This document shows, one piece after another, positions 49,746 through 59,624 of a DNA stretch of 64,000 bases. The stretch is taken from the NCBI RefSeq assembly GCF_010974945.1, contig NZ_JAAIVB010000012.1:124001-188000 (forward strand), in the 5' to 3' direction. The translations under genes and the position numbers were made by a program. Source of the DNA: Noviherbaspirillum galbum. GTDB lineage: Bacteria; Pseudomonadota; Gammaproteobacteria; Burkholderiales; Burkholderiaceae_D. How positions within the stretch are numbered: position 1 is the first letter of the stretch; each line of letters begins with the position of its first letter. The notes under the pieces are model-generated. The model was not told the origin of the DNA. It searched no databases and worked only from the letters and a program-made list of their open reading frames with translations.

Positions 49746-51305
49746 TCATTTCACGTCCACGAGTTCGCGCGCCTTGGCTTGCAACGCACGGGCACTGTCA
49801 TCGTACTTGGCGTCGATCAGCCGCATTTCATCGTCGGTCACATCAGCAAATCCGTTTTCAATCAGTTCACGCGCACGCTCGACCGGGAGGGCCAGCACCG
49901 CGCCAAATTCGTCGTAGGCCATGCCTGCGAAGCGCTCGACCGTCTTCACGCCAGCCAGTCCAAGCTTGCCGGCACTGACGCGGTCGATTCCCTCCAGGTT
50001 GATCAGGGCGTCTTCCATGCCCTCGAGACCTTCCTCTGAGGCAATCGCTTCGGTCACCAGGGCGTCGCGCGCCCGGTTGCGCAGTTCGTTGACCGTGTCT
50101 TCATCGAATGCTTCGATTTCAAGCATTTCGTTGATCGGCACGTAAGCGATTTCCTCGAGGCTGGAGAATCCTTCTTCGACAAGAATATTCGCGACTTCTT
50201 CGTCGACATCGAGTTTTTCCATGAACAGGGAGCGGATGGCCGCCGTCTCTGCCGCGGATTTGTCGGCTGACTCTTCCGCCGTCATGATGTTGATCTGCCA
50301 GCCCGTCAGTTCCGAAGCGAGACGCACGTTTTGTCCGCCGCGGCCGATGGCGATGGCGAGGTTCTCCTCGTCGACGACCACGTCCATCGCATGCTTCTCT
50401 TCGTCAACCACGATGGAGGAAACATTCGCCGGTGCCAAGGCGCCAATCACGAACTGGGCGGGGTCTTCGGACCACAGCACGATGTCGACACGTTCGCCGC
50501 CGAGCTCGCCGGTGACCGCCTGCACGCGCGATCCGCGCATGCCGACGCAGGTACCGATCGGGTCGATGCGCTTGTCGCTGGTGAATACCGCAATCTTCGC
50601 GCGGACGCCAGGGTCGCGGGCTGCGGACTTGATCTCAAGCAAACCCTGCTCGATCTCGGGAACTTCGAGTTCGAACAGCTTCATGATGAATTCAGGGGCG
50701 GTACGGGAAAGGATCACCTGCGGGCCACGCGCATTGCGGTCGATGCGCAGGATGTATGCACGGACGCGGTCGCCGATCCGGAGATTCTCCTTGGGAATCA
50801 TCTGGTCGCGGGGGAGGCGGGCTTCCACCTTGCCGGACTCGACGATGGCATCACCGCGCTCCATGCGCTTGATGGTGCCGGTGACCAGGGAATCGCCGCG
50901 GGCCAGGAAGTCCTGGAGGATCTGCTCGCGTTCCGCGTCGCGGATGCGCTGGAGCACGACCTGCTTGGTATCCTGCGCAAAGCGGCGACCGAAATCGACC
51001 GACTCGATCGGTTCTTCGATGTAATCATCCACCTCGATGTCGGCGATCTGTTCGCGAGCTTCGAACAGCAGCACTTCCTGGTCGGGAAGCTGCAGACCCG
51101 CCTCGTCGGGCACGACGTGCCAGCGGCGGAACGACTCGAATTCACCCGACTCACGGTCGATCGATACGCGCACATCGACATCGCCCTCGTACCGTTTCTT
51201 GGTCGCTTGCCCGAGCGCGTGCTCGAGCGCTCCGAATACGATTTCCTTATCGACATTTTTTTCTCGTGCCAGCGCATCGACCAACAACAATACTTCGCGA
51301 CTCAT
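49746..51305 (-). CDS. nusA: Transcription termination/antitermination protein NusA
   Basis: 519 residues. The N-terminal RNA polymerase-binding domain starts [20 protein letters not shown]1 (about 135-200), two KH domains ([23 protein letters not shown] and [18 protein letters not shown], in parts) and two C-terminal acidic repeats follow ([30 protein letters not shown]). ATG overlaps the rimP stop (ATGA, 51302-51305). Autoregulation through the rimP leader is plausible. Confidence 0.98.
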   Translation of the reverse strand: MSREVLLLVDALAREKNVDKEIVFGALEHALGQATKKRYEGDVDVRVSIDRESGEFESFRRWHVVPDEAGLQLPDQEVLLFEAREQIADIEVDDYIEEPIESVDFGRRFAQDTKQVVLQRIRDAEREQILQDFLARGDSLVTGTIKRMERGDAIVESGKVEARLPRDQMIPKENLRIGDRVRAYILRIDRNARGPQVILSRTAPEFIMKLFELEVPEIEQGLLEIKSAARDPGVRAKIAVFTSDKRIDPIGTCVGMRGSRVQAVTGELGGERVDIVLWSEDPAQFVIGALAPANVSSIVVDEEKHAMDVVVDEENLAIAIGRGGQNVRLASELTGWQINIMTAEESADKSAAETAAIRSLFMEKLDVDEEVANILVEEGFSSLEEIAYVPINEMLEIEAFDEDTVNELRNRARDALVTEAIASEEGLEGMEDALINLEGIDRVSAGKLGLAGVKTVERFAGMAYDEFGAVLALPVERARELIENGFADVTDDEMRLIDAKYDDSARALQAKARELVDVK

Positions 51306-51784
51306 GCTTTGCGACTCCTAAAGTCCACTTTTGGCACCAAGCGTGCCTTGTCCACATCGGCGAGCGTGAATTCCAGCATCGCCGGCCCTTCTTTTCCTTC
51401 AAATTCCAGCTTCAGGTTTTCTCCCTCGGGCTCATGCAAAACGCCCTGGAAAGATTTCCTGTTCGGGGTGCCGGGCATCGGCATCCGCAACTTGACGACG
51501 GCTTCCTGGCCCGCGAAACGCGCATAATCGCTCAGCTTCTTCAGCGGACGATCCAGCCCGGGGGAAGACACTTCCAGCCGTTCGTAGTTGATGTTTTCCA
51601 CGGTCAGCAGGTGCGACAACTGGTGACTTACCGCCTCGCAATCCTCGACGGTGATGCTTTCCTTGTCCGACTCGGGAGGAAAGTCGATGTAGACGCGCAG
51701 CAGGCCGCGCGCTGCCTGCTCCAGATCGACCAGTTCATAGCCCATGCCCGCGACGGTTTTTTCAATCAGTTCCAGCAACCGCAC
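51302..51784 (-). CDS. rimP: Ribosome maturation factor RimP
   Basis: 160 residues from GTG 51784, with GGAG 6 nt upstream. This start gives [20 protein letters not shown] near the N-terminus, as in the family. A longer in-frame extension to ATGs upstream would run through the leader hairpin and is rejected. [20 protein letters not shown] is the family motif. It assists 30S assembly. First gene of rimP-nusA-infB-rbfA-truB. Confidence 0.93.
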   Translation of the reverse strand: MRLLELIEKTVAGMGYELVDLEQAARGLLRVYIDFPPESDKESITVEDCEAVSHQLSHLLTVENINYERLEVSSPGLDRPLKKLSDYARFAGQEAVVKLRMPMPGTPNRKSFQGVLHEPEGENLKLEFEGKEGPAMLEFTLADVDKARLVPKVDFRSRKA

Positions 51785-51833
51785 ACCACTCTCCGTAAAA
51801 ACAGCCTTCCGCCGACTGCGTAAATCGTTCGAG

Positions 51834-51859
51834 AAAAAAAAAATGGGCATGTGCCCATC
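51834..51859 (-). promoter_or_regulatory. Terminator-like hairpin in the rimP operon leader
   Basis: The minus strand has ATGGGC-ACAT-GCCCAT (51858-51843) followed directly by a run of ten T (51843-51834). It lies between the promoter at 51948-51976 and the GTG at 51784, so it may act as an attenuator. It may also end rluB transcription from upstream. The plus strand also shows a T-rich stretch after the same stem. Confidence 0.7.
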
Positions 51860-51947
51860 TCTTTTTATTTCTTGCCATTTACACCATGCACCTCGCAAAA
51901 ACAGCGGGCGCGGCACCCTTTGGCAGCCAACTTCCGTTAACTCTCTA

Positions 51948-51976
51948 ATTATAAACATTTATTTTGACCACCGCAA
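51948..51976 (-). promoter_or_regulatory. Sigma-70 promoter of the rimP-nusA-infB operon
   Basis: The minus strand reads TTGCGG (51976-51971), 17 nt, TATAAT (51953-51948). Start near 51941, giving a leader of about 157 nt. Confidence 0.75.
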
Positions 51977-52064
51977 TGGTAATCAAGACGAAATCCGGGC
52001 TAAACCGGGGCCTAACCTGCGGTCGCAAAACCGCGAATGACGGTGTCCCGGATCGCCGCTTCAT

Positions 52065-53657
52065 TCAACGTGGCCGGCGACGCTGGCCTGCTCCCTGCAG
52101 ATTAAAGCCGCCAGCCTTGCCTTGCCCCATTCCGCCACGCCGGGCACGTCCTGCATCCGGAAAACCGAGGGCGGTCTGCAGGGGATCCGGCTGGCGGCCG
52201 CGCGGCTGCGAACCATTGCCCTGACCCTGACCCTGGCCCTGGCCCTGGCTTCGTGGCTGACCGCGCTTCTGCTGCTGGTTCAGCTGCGAATTGCCGTTCG
52301 TACCAGGCCTTTGCGGTCCGCCTTTCGCCTTTTGCTGGGCGGATGGCAACTGCTTTTCCAGTCCGCTCAGGGTCATCAGTTCGCGCACCGCATGTTCATC
52401 GAGTTCTTCCCAGCGCCCGCGCTTGAGATTGCTCGGCAGGGTCAGCAAGCCATAGCGAGTTCGGATCAGGCGCGACACGGTAAGGCCCACCGCCTCGAAC
52501 ATGCGCCGCACTTCGCGGTTGCGTCCTTCCCCGATGATGACGCGATACCACTTGTTGACGCCTTCGCCGCCGCCATCGGCGATGCGGGAAAACTGTGCCA
52601 TGCCATCGTCGAGCTCGACACCGTTGAGCAGTTTCTGGCGCATGCCCTCTTCGAGCTCGCCCAGGGTGCGAACCGCATATTCGCGCTCGATGTTGTAACG
52701 AGGGTGCATCAGCCTGTTGGCGAGATCGCCCGACGTGGTGAACAGCAGCAGGCCTTCGGTATTGAAATCGAGCCGTCCGACCGCGAGCCATTTTCCGGCC
52801 TTCATGGGAGGCAGGCGCTCGAATACCGAAGGACGTCCCTCGGGATCGCTGGTGCTGACGATCTCTCCCGCTGGCTTGTGGTACATCAGCACCCGCGGCG
52901 GCTTCTTCGTGATCTTGCGCTGGATGGGCTTGCCATTGATGCGCACCTGGTCGGTCGGCAGGATACGCTGGCCGATGTGGGCAGGTTCACCGTTCACCGA
53001 GACGCGGCCGGCGATGATGAGTTCTTCCATGTCCCGTCGCGAACCGAGACCCACTTCGGCGAGCACCTTGTGCAGCTTGGGCGCATCGTCCTCGGCGGTC
53101 AGGTCGCGGCGAACCGCCTTGGCAGGCGCCGGGCGCCCGCCCTTGCCGCCTTCCGCGCTGTCGTAAGCATCCGACGTCACGAACGCGAAGATGTCTTCGG
53201 CATCAGGCCGGGCGCGTTGCTGGGACTTGGCATGCTGCGGCTTGCCGCCTTGTGCGCCGGGTGCCTTGGCCGGCTTGTCGCGGCCTTCGCGCGGCTTCTG
53301 CGATTGAGAATTTCTTGCGCCATCCGGTTTGCGGGCCTGCCGCTCGGGACGCCTCTTTTCCGATCCGGGCTGCTCGGGTTCGGCGGAAACCGCTTCGCCC
53401 GTCCCTTCGGACATCGGCTCGGCCTGGCCCGCATCGGCATCCGCCTGCACGGCCTTTGCGCCGCGCGTGCGGCGCAGGCTGCGCGGACCGCGCACTCCGC
53501 GCTTCGCTGTCTTCTTCGCATCGCCGTCGGTCATTTCGCCCTCCTCCGGCGCGGCATTGCCATCGGCACTCGCGCGGGGCTGATCGTCGGCTGCGGCTGC
53601 AGGCGGAATTTCGTTGCCGGCGGCCGGCTGATCATCATGTTGGCTGGGCAGGTTCAT
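52065..53657 (-). CDS. rluB: 23S rRNA pseudouridine(2605) synthase with long disordered extensions
   Basis: 530 residues from ATG 53657, in the overlap with scpB. Residues 1-205 are disordered and rich in Ala, Asp, Arg and Pro. The S4 domain ([20 protein letters not shown]) and synthase follow, with catalytic Asp in [15 protein letters not shown]. RluB/RsuA-type motifs [17 protein letters not shown] and [16 protein letters not shown] are present. The C-terminal 100 residues are Gln/Gly-rich with a [11 protein letters not shown] repeat coded by a CCCTGR hexamer array. E. coli RluB is about 290 residues, so both ends are extended. Confidence 0.92.
   Translation of the reverse strand: MNLPSQHDDQPAAGNEIPPAAAADDQPRASADGNAAPEEGEMTDGDAKKTAKRGVRGPRSLRRTRGAKAVQADADAGQAEPMSEGTGEAVSAEPEQPGSEKRRPERQARKPDGARNSQSQKPREGRDKPAKAPGAQGGKPQHAKSQQRARPDAEDIFAFVTSDAYDSAEGGKGGRPAPAKAVRRDLTAEDDAPKLHKVLAEVGLGSRRDMEELIIAGRVSVNGEPAHIGQRILPTDQVRINGKPIQRKITKKPPRVLMYHKPAGEIVSTSDPEGRPSVFERLPPMKAGKWLAVGRLDFNTEGLLLFTTSGDLANRLMHPRYNIEREYAVRTLGELEEGMRQKLLNGVELDDGMAQFSRIADGGGEGVNKWYRVIIGEGRNREVRRMFEAVGLTVSRLIRTRYGLLTLPSNLKRGRWEELDEHAVRELMTLSGLEKQLPSAQQKAKGGPQRPGTNGNSQLNQQQKRGQPRSQGQGQGQGQGNGSQPRGRQPDPLQTALGFPDAGRARRGGMGQGKAGGFNLQGAGQRRRPR
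52219..52248. repeat. Hexanucleotide tandem repeat within rluB
   Basis: Five head-to-tail copies of CCCTGA/CCCTGG encode Gln-Gly pairs (minus strand) in the disordered C-terminus. Copy number could vary between strains without a frameshift. Confidence 0.75.
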
Positions 53658-54471
53658 CGTCTGGTTCTTTATTTTGCTTGGCGCGTTCTGCGTCTTCGGC
53701 TGCCTGTTCGCCGGCCGTGGCAGAAGGTTCGTTATCGGTGATTCCGGCGTCGACCGGGTCGTCGCCATTGACCACGTCGGGCAGGTTGCTCGGCGCGGCA
53801 TGCGCGGCGCCGTCTTGTTCTGCCGACGGGTCGGCAGGCGGTGAACCGGGGGAAGCTTCCTCGCGTGCCGCTGCGTCGCTGTCGAGGCTTGCCTGCAAGG
53901 CCTGCATTTCAGGAAGCATGCTGGATTGCACGCCGTCCTTGCTTACAGGCTGCAACGGCGGCAGCTGATCGAGCGAGGTCAGGCCGAGATCATCGAGGAA
54001 CTGCTTGGTCGTTGCGAAAAGCGCAGGCCGTCCGGGGACGTCACGATGGCCGATTGCCTCGATCCAACCCCGATCTTCGAGCATCTTGATGGTCTGGGAG
54101 TTCACGGTGACGCCGCGGATTTCTTCGATGTCCCCGCGCGTCACCGGTTGGCGGTAGGCGATGATCGCCAGCGTCTCAAGCGTGGCGCGGGAATATTTCG
54201 GCGGCTTTTCGGGATTGAGGCGCTCGAGGTACCTCTTCATCTCCGGCCGGCTCTGAAAGCGCCAGCCGGTGGAGAGGCATACGATTTCGATGCCCTTGTC
54301 GACCCAATCGTTCCGCAGCTCTTCCAGCATGGTCTTGATTGCTTCCGCGCTGACAAGGGATTCTCCCTCTCCGTTGTCCATGTAGAGCTTCTTCATGTCG
54401 TTGATCGACAGCGGCTCGTGCGCACAAAGCAAAGCAGTTTCGAGGACTTTCTTGGCCTCAACAGTGTCCAT
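53635..54471 (-). CDS. scpB: Segregation and condensation protein B
   Basis: 278 residues. Two winged-helix domains: [67 protein letters not shown] (in parts) and [17 protein letters not shown]. ScpB joins ScpA and SMC in the chromosome condensation complex. Residues 185-278 are an acidic, Ala/Pro-rich disordered tail. The end overlaps rluB by 23 bp, so they are co-transcribed. Confidence 0.94.
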   Translation of the reverse strand: MDTVEAKKVLETALLCAHEPLSINDMKKLYMDNGEGESLVSAEAIKTMLEELRNDWVDKGIEIVCLSTGWRFQSRPEMKRYLERLNPEKPPKYSRATLETLAIIAYRQPVTRGDIEEIRGVTVNSQTIKMLEDRGWIEAIGHRDVPGRPALFATTKQFLDDLGLTSLDQLPPLQPVSKDGVQSSMLPEMQALQASLDSDAAAREEASPGSPPADPSAEQDGAAHAAPSNLPDVVNGDDPVDAGITDNEPSATAGEQAAEDAERAKQNKEPDDEPAQPT

Positions 54472-54628
54472 GTGTATGCGTCTTGTTTTTGTCGCGTAAA
54501 GCAGGATTATTGTCAGCGGCAGGCATCATCGGATGCTGCCCGGTCAGGGAAAACCAGTTGATGCTGCAAACCCGACGCCCGGTTTGTTATTAATTGGATG
54601 TTAGGCGTGGAAATAAGACTTGTGAGAC

Positions 54629-54706
<78 letters not shown>

Positions 54707-54719
54707 TCTGAAGAACCGA

Positions 54720-54748
54720 AGTATAGCGGGTCTTGGCGATGAACGCAA
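54720..54748 (-). promoter_or_regulatory. Promoter of the initiator tRNA gene
   Basis: The minus strand reads TTGCGT (54748-54743), 17 nt, TATACT (54725-54720), giving a start a few bases before the tRNA 5' end at 54706. Confidence 0.65.
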
Positions 54749-54831
54749 ATGCAATTCACCTGAAGCGATGCGGTGATACACTTGACGCATCTCACAACGC
54801 CCTGTTTTCTGTCTATCGGCCCTTGCCACTC

Positions 54832-55407
54832 ATGAAATTCTGCTCCGAATGCGCGCATCCGGTCGCGCTGCAAATTCCGCCCGACGACAACCGGCCGCGT
54901 CATGTTTGCACGCATTGCGGAACCATCCATTACCAGAACCCCAAGATGGTCATCGGCTCGATTCCGGTCTGGGATGACGAAGGCGAAACGCGCGTGTTGT
55001 TGTGCAAGCGCGCGATCGAGCCGCGCTATGGCTACTGGACGCTTCCCGCCGGTTTCATGGAGAACGAAGAGACGACCTGGCAGGCAGCGATGCGCGAGAC
55101 CCACGAGGAGGCCGGCGCGCGCGTCGAACTGCACGAGCTGTTCTCGATGCTGAATGTGCCGCATGTGCACCAGGTGCACATGTTCTATCGCGCCACCTTG
55201 CTGGACCTGGATTACGAAGCCGGTGTGGAAAGCCTCGAAGTGAAGCTTTTTGCCGAGTCGGAAATCCCGTGGGACGACATCGCCTTTCCAACGGTGAGTT
55301 ATACGCTTCGTTCCTTCTTCGATGAACTGGCGAGGGTGCGCGCAAACGGCGCGACCTATTCGCTGCATACCCACGACATCTTCAAGCCGATGCGCCGGCC
55401 CGACTAA
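54832..55407 (+). CDS. Nudix hydrolase with N-terminal zinc ribbon
   Basis: 191 residues from ATG 54832, where the zinc ribbon starts KFCSECAHPV ... HVCTHCGTIHYQNPKMV (four Cys). The Nudix box is GFMENEETTWQAAMRETHEEAG, shown here in two parts: G-x5-E then RETHEEAG. The length and ribbon suggest a relative of NudC-like or ADP-ribose/NADH pyrophosphatases. The exact substrate is unknown. Converges on amtB. Confidence 0.85.
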   Translation: MKFCSECAHPVALQIPPDDNRPRHVCTHCGTIHYQNPKMVIGSIPVWDDEGETRVLLCKRAIEPRYGYWTLPAGFMENEETTWQAAMRETHEEAGARVELHELFSMLNVPHVHQVHMFYRATLLDLDYEAGVESLEVKLFAESEIPWDDIAFPTVSYTLRSFFDELARVRANGATYSLHTHDIFKPMRRPD

Positions 55408-55436
55408 GGCGCGCTTCCCAATCGATGCAAGCCGCC

Positions 55437-55457
55437 AGCCCCGGCATCGCCGGGGCT
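55437..55457. terminator. Hairpin between convergent Nudix and amtB genes
   Basis: Perfect 9-bp arms AGCCCCGGC/GCCGGGGCT with a 3-nt loop. No T-run follows on either strand; it probably ends or separates the two transcripts. Confidence 0.5.
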
Positions 55458-55471
55458 CGGGCAGCCAAGGT

Positions 55472-56674
55472 TTACCAGCTGGTTTCCCGCTCTGCGGTAG
55501 CGGTGATCTTGTGAATCGAAAGATCGGCGCCATCGAATTCCTGCTCCGGATCGAGGCGGATGCCCACGGTCCGCTTGAGCACGCCATAGACCGCGAAACC
55601 TGCCGCCGCCGCGATCGCGACGCCCATCACGGTACCGATGAGCTGGGAAGCGAATGACACGCCGCCGACGCCGCCCAGCGCCTTCTGTCCGAAGATGCCG
55701 GCCGCGATTCCACCCCATGCGCCGCAGAGACCATGCAGCGGCCACACGCCGAGCACGTCATCGATCTTCCACTTGTTTTGCGTGAGGGTGAACATCCACA
55801 CGAAGACCGCGCCCGCGATGCCGCCGGTGACGAGCGCGCCGAGCGGATGCATGAGGTCCGAACCGGCGCAAACGGCGACCAGCCCCGCGAGCGGACCGTT
55901 GTAGGCAAAGCCGGGGTCGTTCTTGCCGAGCAGTACGGCAACGAGCGTGCCGCCCACCATGGCCATCAGCGAATTCAAGGCAACCAGGCCGTTCATCTTG
56001 TCCAGCGTCTGGGCGCTCATGACGTTGAAGCCGAACCAGCCGACCGTGAGGATCCATGCGCCCAGCGCAAGGAAGGGAATGTTCGAAGGCGGGTGCGCAG
56101 AGATGGCGCCGTCCTTGGAGTAGCGTCCGCGGCGCGCGCCGAGAAGGATGACCGCGGGCAACGCCGCCCAGCCGCCAACCGCATGGACCACCACCGATCC
56201 GGCGAAGTCGTGGAATTCCTCGTTGAAGACGGCCTTGAGCCATGCCTGAACGCCAAGCTGCTGGTTCCAGACGATGCCTTCGAAGAAGGGATAGACCAGC
56301 CCGACGAGCACGGCGGTCGCCACGAGCTGCGGATGGAACTTCGCCCGCTCGGCGATGCCGCCGGAAATGATGGCCGGAATGGCGGCAGCAAAGGTCAGCA
56401 GGAAGAAGAACTTCACGAGCTCGAAACCGCTTTTCGCGGACAGGGTACCCGCATCCGCGAAAAAGTTGACGCCATAGGCTATGGTGTAGCCGACAAAGAA
56501 GTACGCTATCGTGGAAACCGCGAAATCCACTAAGATCTTGACCAGGGCGTTGACCTGGTTTTTCTTGCGGACGGTGCCCAGTTCGAGAAACGCGAAGCCG
56601 GCGTGCATTGCAAGAATCATGATGGCGCCTAGCAAGATGAATAAGGCATCGGCACCGGTTTTCAGTCCATCCAT
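55472..56674 (-). CDS. amtB: Ammonium transporter
   Basis: 400 residues from ATG 56674 (GGGAG upstream). Eleven or so helices. AERAKFHPQLVATAVLVGL, HDFAGSVVVHAVGGWAALP (conserved His of the pore), VGWFGFNVMSAQT, and GVWPLHGLCGAWGGIAAGIF (second pore His) are diagnostic. It conducts ammonium across the inner membrane. No glnK is next to it. A sigma-54 promoter and an NtrC-type site lie upstream. Confidence 0.95.
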   Translation of the reverse strand: MDGLKTGADALFILLGAIMILAMHAGFAFLELGTVRKKNQVNALVKILVDFAVSTIAYFFVGYTIAYGVNFFADAGTLSAKSGFELVKFFFLLTFAAAIPAIISGGIAERAKFHPQLVATAVLVGLVYPFFEGIVWNQQLGVQAWLKAVFNEEFHDFAGSVVVHAVGGWAALPAVILLGARRGRYSKDGAISAHPPSNIPFLALGAWILTVGWFGFNVMSAQTLDKMNGLVALNSLMAMVGGTLVAVLLGKNDPGFAYNGPLAGLVAVCAGSDLMHPLGALVTGGIAGAVFVWMFTLTQNKWKIDDVLGVWPLHGLCGAWGGIAAGIFGQKALGGVGGVSFASQLIGTVMGVAIAAAAGFAVYGVLKRTVGIRLDPEQEFDGADLSIHKITATAERETSW

Positions 56675-56725
56675 GAAGAAAAACTCCCTGTTAAAGTGCA
56701 TAGTGAAAAAATGGCGTTGAACTGG

Positions 56726-56741
56726 AGCAAAAATCGTTCCA
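56726..56741 (-). promoter_or_regulatory. Sigma-54 promoter of amtB
   Basis: The minus strand reads TGGAAC-GATTT-TTGCT, 10 of 11 consensus matches, exact spacing. Start near 56715, about 41 nt before the ATG. Confidence 0.82.
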
Positions 56742-56812
56742 ATTTGGTGCAATACCGCAAGTCATTGAATTTAATGGATGTCCTCGTCATGCACAGCCGT
56801 CAGCCAAAGGCA

Positions 56813-56831
56813 TTGCACATTGTCGGTGCAA
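56813..56831. promoter_or_regulatory. NtrC-type operator upstream of amtB
   Basis: The palindrome TTGCAC-N7-GTGCAA fits the NtrC consensus TGCAC-N7-GTGCA exactly. It is about 85 bp upstream of the sigma-54 promoter on the minus strand. A half-site GGTGCA lies at 56746-56751. Confidence 0.75.
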
Positions 56832-56856
56832 TTCTGCGATCCACTTTGGTGAGCCC

Positions 56857-57585
56857 ATGATTTCGTGGCTGGAAGCCGGCATGCCCTTCCCCGACGTGTC
56901 GAAAGCCTTGACCGAAGCGCATGGCGCGCCCGGATTGCTGGCTGCCGGCGGCGATCTTTCCCCGGCGCGCCTGATCGAGGCTTACCGCCACGGCATCTTC
57001 CCGTGGTTTTCGGAAGGACAGCCCATCCTCTGGTGGAGCACCGATCCGCGCATGGTGCTCTACACCGAGGAGTTTTCGATTTCCCACAGCCTGCGCAAGA
57101 CCTTGCGCAAGGTACAGAAGAGCATGGATGCGGGCGGGCGGTGGGAAGTGCGTTTCGATACCGATTTCGAGGCCGTCATGCACGCTTGCGCCGGCCCCCG
57201 GCGGGACGCCGCAGGCACCTGGATCTCCGACGAGATCATCCGCGGGTACACCGGCCTGCACCGGCGCGGACTCGCCCATTCGTCTGAGCTTTGGCTGGAT
57301 GGCGAGCTGGTGGGCGGGGCCTACGGGGTGTGCATAGGACGCATGTTCTATGGCGAGTCGATGTTCGCGCGGGTGAGCGATGCCTCCAAGGTCGCCCTCG
57401 CCTACCTCGTCCATTTCCTGCGCTCGAACGGCGTGGCAATGATTGACTGCCAGCAGGAGACGTCGCACCTTGCCTCGCTGGGGGCGGCGCCGATCCCGCG
57501 CCGGAAATTCTTGAACCATCTGCACGATGCCATTGCCCAAGCTCCGATCACTGAGTGGAAACCACTGCCATGGCCGCGGGAATGA
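56857..57585 (+). CDS. aat: Leucyl/phenylalanyl-tRNA-protein transferase
   Basis: 242 residues. [23 protein letters not shown] and [10 protein letters not shown] are the family motifs, followed by EGIY-like ... [19 protein letters not shown] and FFGESMF-like MFYGESMFA. It adds Leu or Phe to proteins with N-terminal Lys/Arg, making N-degrons for ClpS/ClpA. bpt follows by 105 bp. Confidence 0.95.
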   Translation: MISWLEAGMPFPDVSKALTEAHGAPGLLAAGGDLSPARLIEAYRHGIFPWFSEGQPILWWSTDPRMVLYTEEFSISHSLRKTLRKVQKSMDAGGRWEVRFDTDFEAVMHACAGPRRDAAGTWISDEIIRGYTGLHRRGLAHSSELWLDGELVGGAYGVCIGRMFYGESMFARVSDASKVALAYLVHFLRSNGVAMIDCQQETSHLASLGAAPIPRRKFLNHLHDAIAQAPITEWKPLPWPRE

Positions 57586-57690
57586 GCAGCCGCGTGCCGG
57601 CGAAGGCAACCGGCTGGCACAAAAAACGCTTCGTGCATTTCCATCTGCCGGTGTAAATTAGCATTGCCGGATCTGGACCTGGAACCCTCC

Positions 57691-58449
57691 ATGACCCATC
57701 TTAAAGATCTACCATTCGCCACCCTGCAGTTTTATGCGACTGCGCCTTATCCTTGCAGCTATCTCGACGGCCGCCAGGCGCGTTCGCAGGTGGCCACGCC
57801 GTCGCACCTGATCAATGCCGACGTCTATTCCGAACTGGTCAAGAACGGTTTCCGCAGGAGCGGGATCTTTACCTACCGGCCTTACTGCGATGGTTGCCAC
57901 GCCTGCATCCCGGTACGCGTCAAGACGGAGGCCTTCGCGGCGAACCGCAGCCAGCGGCGCGCCTGGAAACGGCATGCAAATCTGACGACCTGGGTGACCA
58001 ATCTTACCTATCTGCCCGAGCACTACGACCTTTACCTGCGCTATCAGTCGGCGCGTCACGCCGGCGGCGGCATGGACCATGATAGCCGCGACCAGTACGC
58101 GCAATTCCTCCTGCAGAGCAAGGTCAACACGCGGCTCGTGGAATTCAGGGAAGACGACGGCACCCTGCGCATGGTGAGCATCATCGACGTGCTCAGCGAC
58201 GGCCTGTCCTCCGTGTACACCTTCTACGATCCCGAAGTAGAAGGCGCCTCGTACGGCACCTACAACGTGATGTGGCAGATCGACCAGGCGCGCAAGCTCG
58301 GCATGCCGCACGTGTATCTCGGCTACTGGATCAAGGACAGCGTCAAGATGGCCTACAAGGTCAATTTCCAGCCGCTCGAAGCCCTGGTCCGGGGCCAGTG
58401 GGAAGCCTGGGAAGACGATTGGCAGGACGACGCCTCAAGCCGCGACTGA
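57691..58449 (+). CDS. bpt: Aspartate/glutamate leucyltransferase (Bpt/ATE-like)
   Basis: 252 residues from ATG 57691 (an in-frame TTG at 57664 is less likely). [17 protein letters not shown] holds the Cys-rich motif of ATE1/Bpt, and [23 protein letters not shown] (in parts) and [17 protein letters not shown] the C-terminal transferase site. It adds Leu to N-terminal Asp or Glu. A partner of aat in the N-degron pathway. Confidence 0.94.
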   Translation: MTHLKDLPFATLQFYATAPYPCSYLDGRQARSQVATPSHLINADVYSELVKNGFRRSGIFTYRPYCDGCHACIPVRVKTEAFAANRSQRRAWKRHANLTTWVTNLTYLPEHYDLYLRYQSARHAGGGMDHDSRDQYAQFLLQSKVNTRLVEFREDDGTLRMVSIIDVLSDGLSSVYTFYDPEVEGASYGTYNVMWQIDQARKLGMPHVYLGYWIKDSVKMAYKVNFQPLEALVRGQWEAWEDDWQDDASSRD

Positions 58450-58546
58450 AACCCGCGCCCGGGTCCTTGCCGAGAGTAAAATAGCGGCTTTTGCCCCGGG
58501 CGGCCCGCGTGACACGCGATGGCCGGCCGATCCTGCCAGCTACCCC

Positions 58547-59590
58547 ATGTCCGACAAACTCCTCTACGCACTCGCCCGTCCCCTGCTGTTCTCCATGGAC
58601 CCCGAGGCGGCGCACAACCTGACCCTGCCTTCGCTCAAACGCGCCGCCGCGCTCGGGCTGACTTCCCTGATGCCGCGACCGGCGGCCGATCCGCGCGAGG
58701 TGATGGGCATCCGCTTCCCCAATCCCGTCGGCCTAGCCGCGGGCCTCGACAAGGACGGCGCCTACATCGACGGCCTGGCGGCACTGGGATTCGGATTCCT
58801 CGAGGTCGGCACGGTGACGCCGCGGGCCCAGCCGGGCAATCCGATGCCGCGCATGTTCCGGTTGCCGCAGGCGCATGCCATCATCAACCGCATGGGCTTC
58901 AACAATGGCGGGGTCGATGCCTTCGTCGCCAACGTCCAGGCATCGCGTTTCTTCCAGAACAAGGAAGGCGTACTCGGGCTGAACATCGGCAAGAACGCCG
59001 ACACGCCCATCGAACGCGCCGCCGAAGACTACCTGCATTGCCTGGCCAAGGTCTATCCCTACGCCAGCTACGTCACGGTCAACATTTCCTCGCCAAACAC
59101 CAAGAACCTGCGGCAATTGCAGGGCGGCTCTGAGCTCGACGGCCTCCTGTCCCAGCTGAAGGAAGAACAGCAACGCCTGTCCGACAGACACAAGCGCTAC
59201 GTGCCGATCGCCCTCAAGATCGCGCCCGACATCGACGCCGAACAAGTCAAGGCCATCGCTGAAGCACTGCTGCGCCACAAGATGGATGCCGTCATCGCTA
59301 CCAACACCACGATTTCGCGCGAGGCCGTGAAAGGCCTCAGGCATGCCGAGGAAGCCGGCGGCCTGTCGGGCGCCCCGGTGTTCGAGGCCTCGAACAAGGT
59401 CATCCGCGCGCTCAAGTCGGAGCTAGGCGATGCGATCCCCATCATCGGCGTCGGCGGCATCATGAGCGGCGACGACGCCAAGGCCAAGATCGCGGCGGGC
59501 GCTTCACTGGTGCAGCTCTATACCGGCCTGATCTATCGCGGCCCGGCGCTGGTGAAGGAGTGCGCGGCAGCATTGCGCAAATCGCGCTAA
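58547..59590 (+). CDS. pyrD: Dihydroorotate dehydrogenase (quinone), class 2
   Basis: 347 residues. An N-terminal amphipathic segment ([19 protein letters not shown]) for membrane contact, then [36 protein letters not shown] (in parts), [13 protein letters not shown] with the class-2 Ser, and [15 protein letters not shown]. It oxidises dihydroorotate to orotate with ubiquinone in pyrimidine synthesis. Confidence 0.97.
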   Translation: MSDKLLYALARPLLFSMDPEAAHNLTLPSLKRAAALGLTSLMPRPAADPREVMGIRFPNPVGLAAGLDKDGAYIDGLAALGFGFLEVGTVTPRAQPGNPMPRMFRLPQAHAIINRMGFNNGGVDAFVANVQASRFFQNKEGVLGLNIGKNADTPIERAAEDYLHCLAKVYPYASYVTVNISSPNTKNLRQLQGGSELDGLLSQLKEEQQRLSDRHKRYVPIALKIAPDIDAEQVKAIAEALLRHKMDAVIATNTTISREAVKGLRHAEEAGGLSGAPVFEASNKVIRALKSELGDAIPIIGVGGIMSGDDAKAKIAAGASLVQLYTGLIYRGPALVKECAAALRKSR

Positions 59591-59624
59591 AGTGTCCGTC
59601 CATTGACTGACTGACAGCACGACC

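Noticed and set aside
51785-51958. Upstream starts of rimP
   Set aside because: They would place the leader hairpin and T-run inside the coding region; GTG 51784 has a good ribosome site and matches the family N-terminus.
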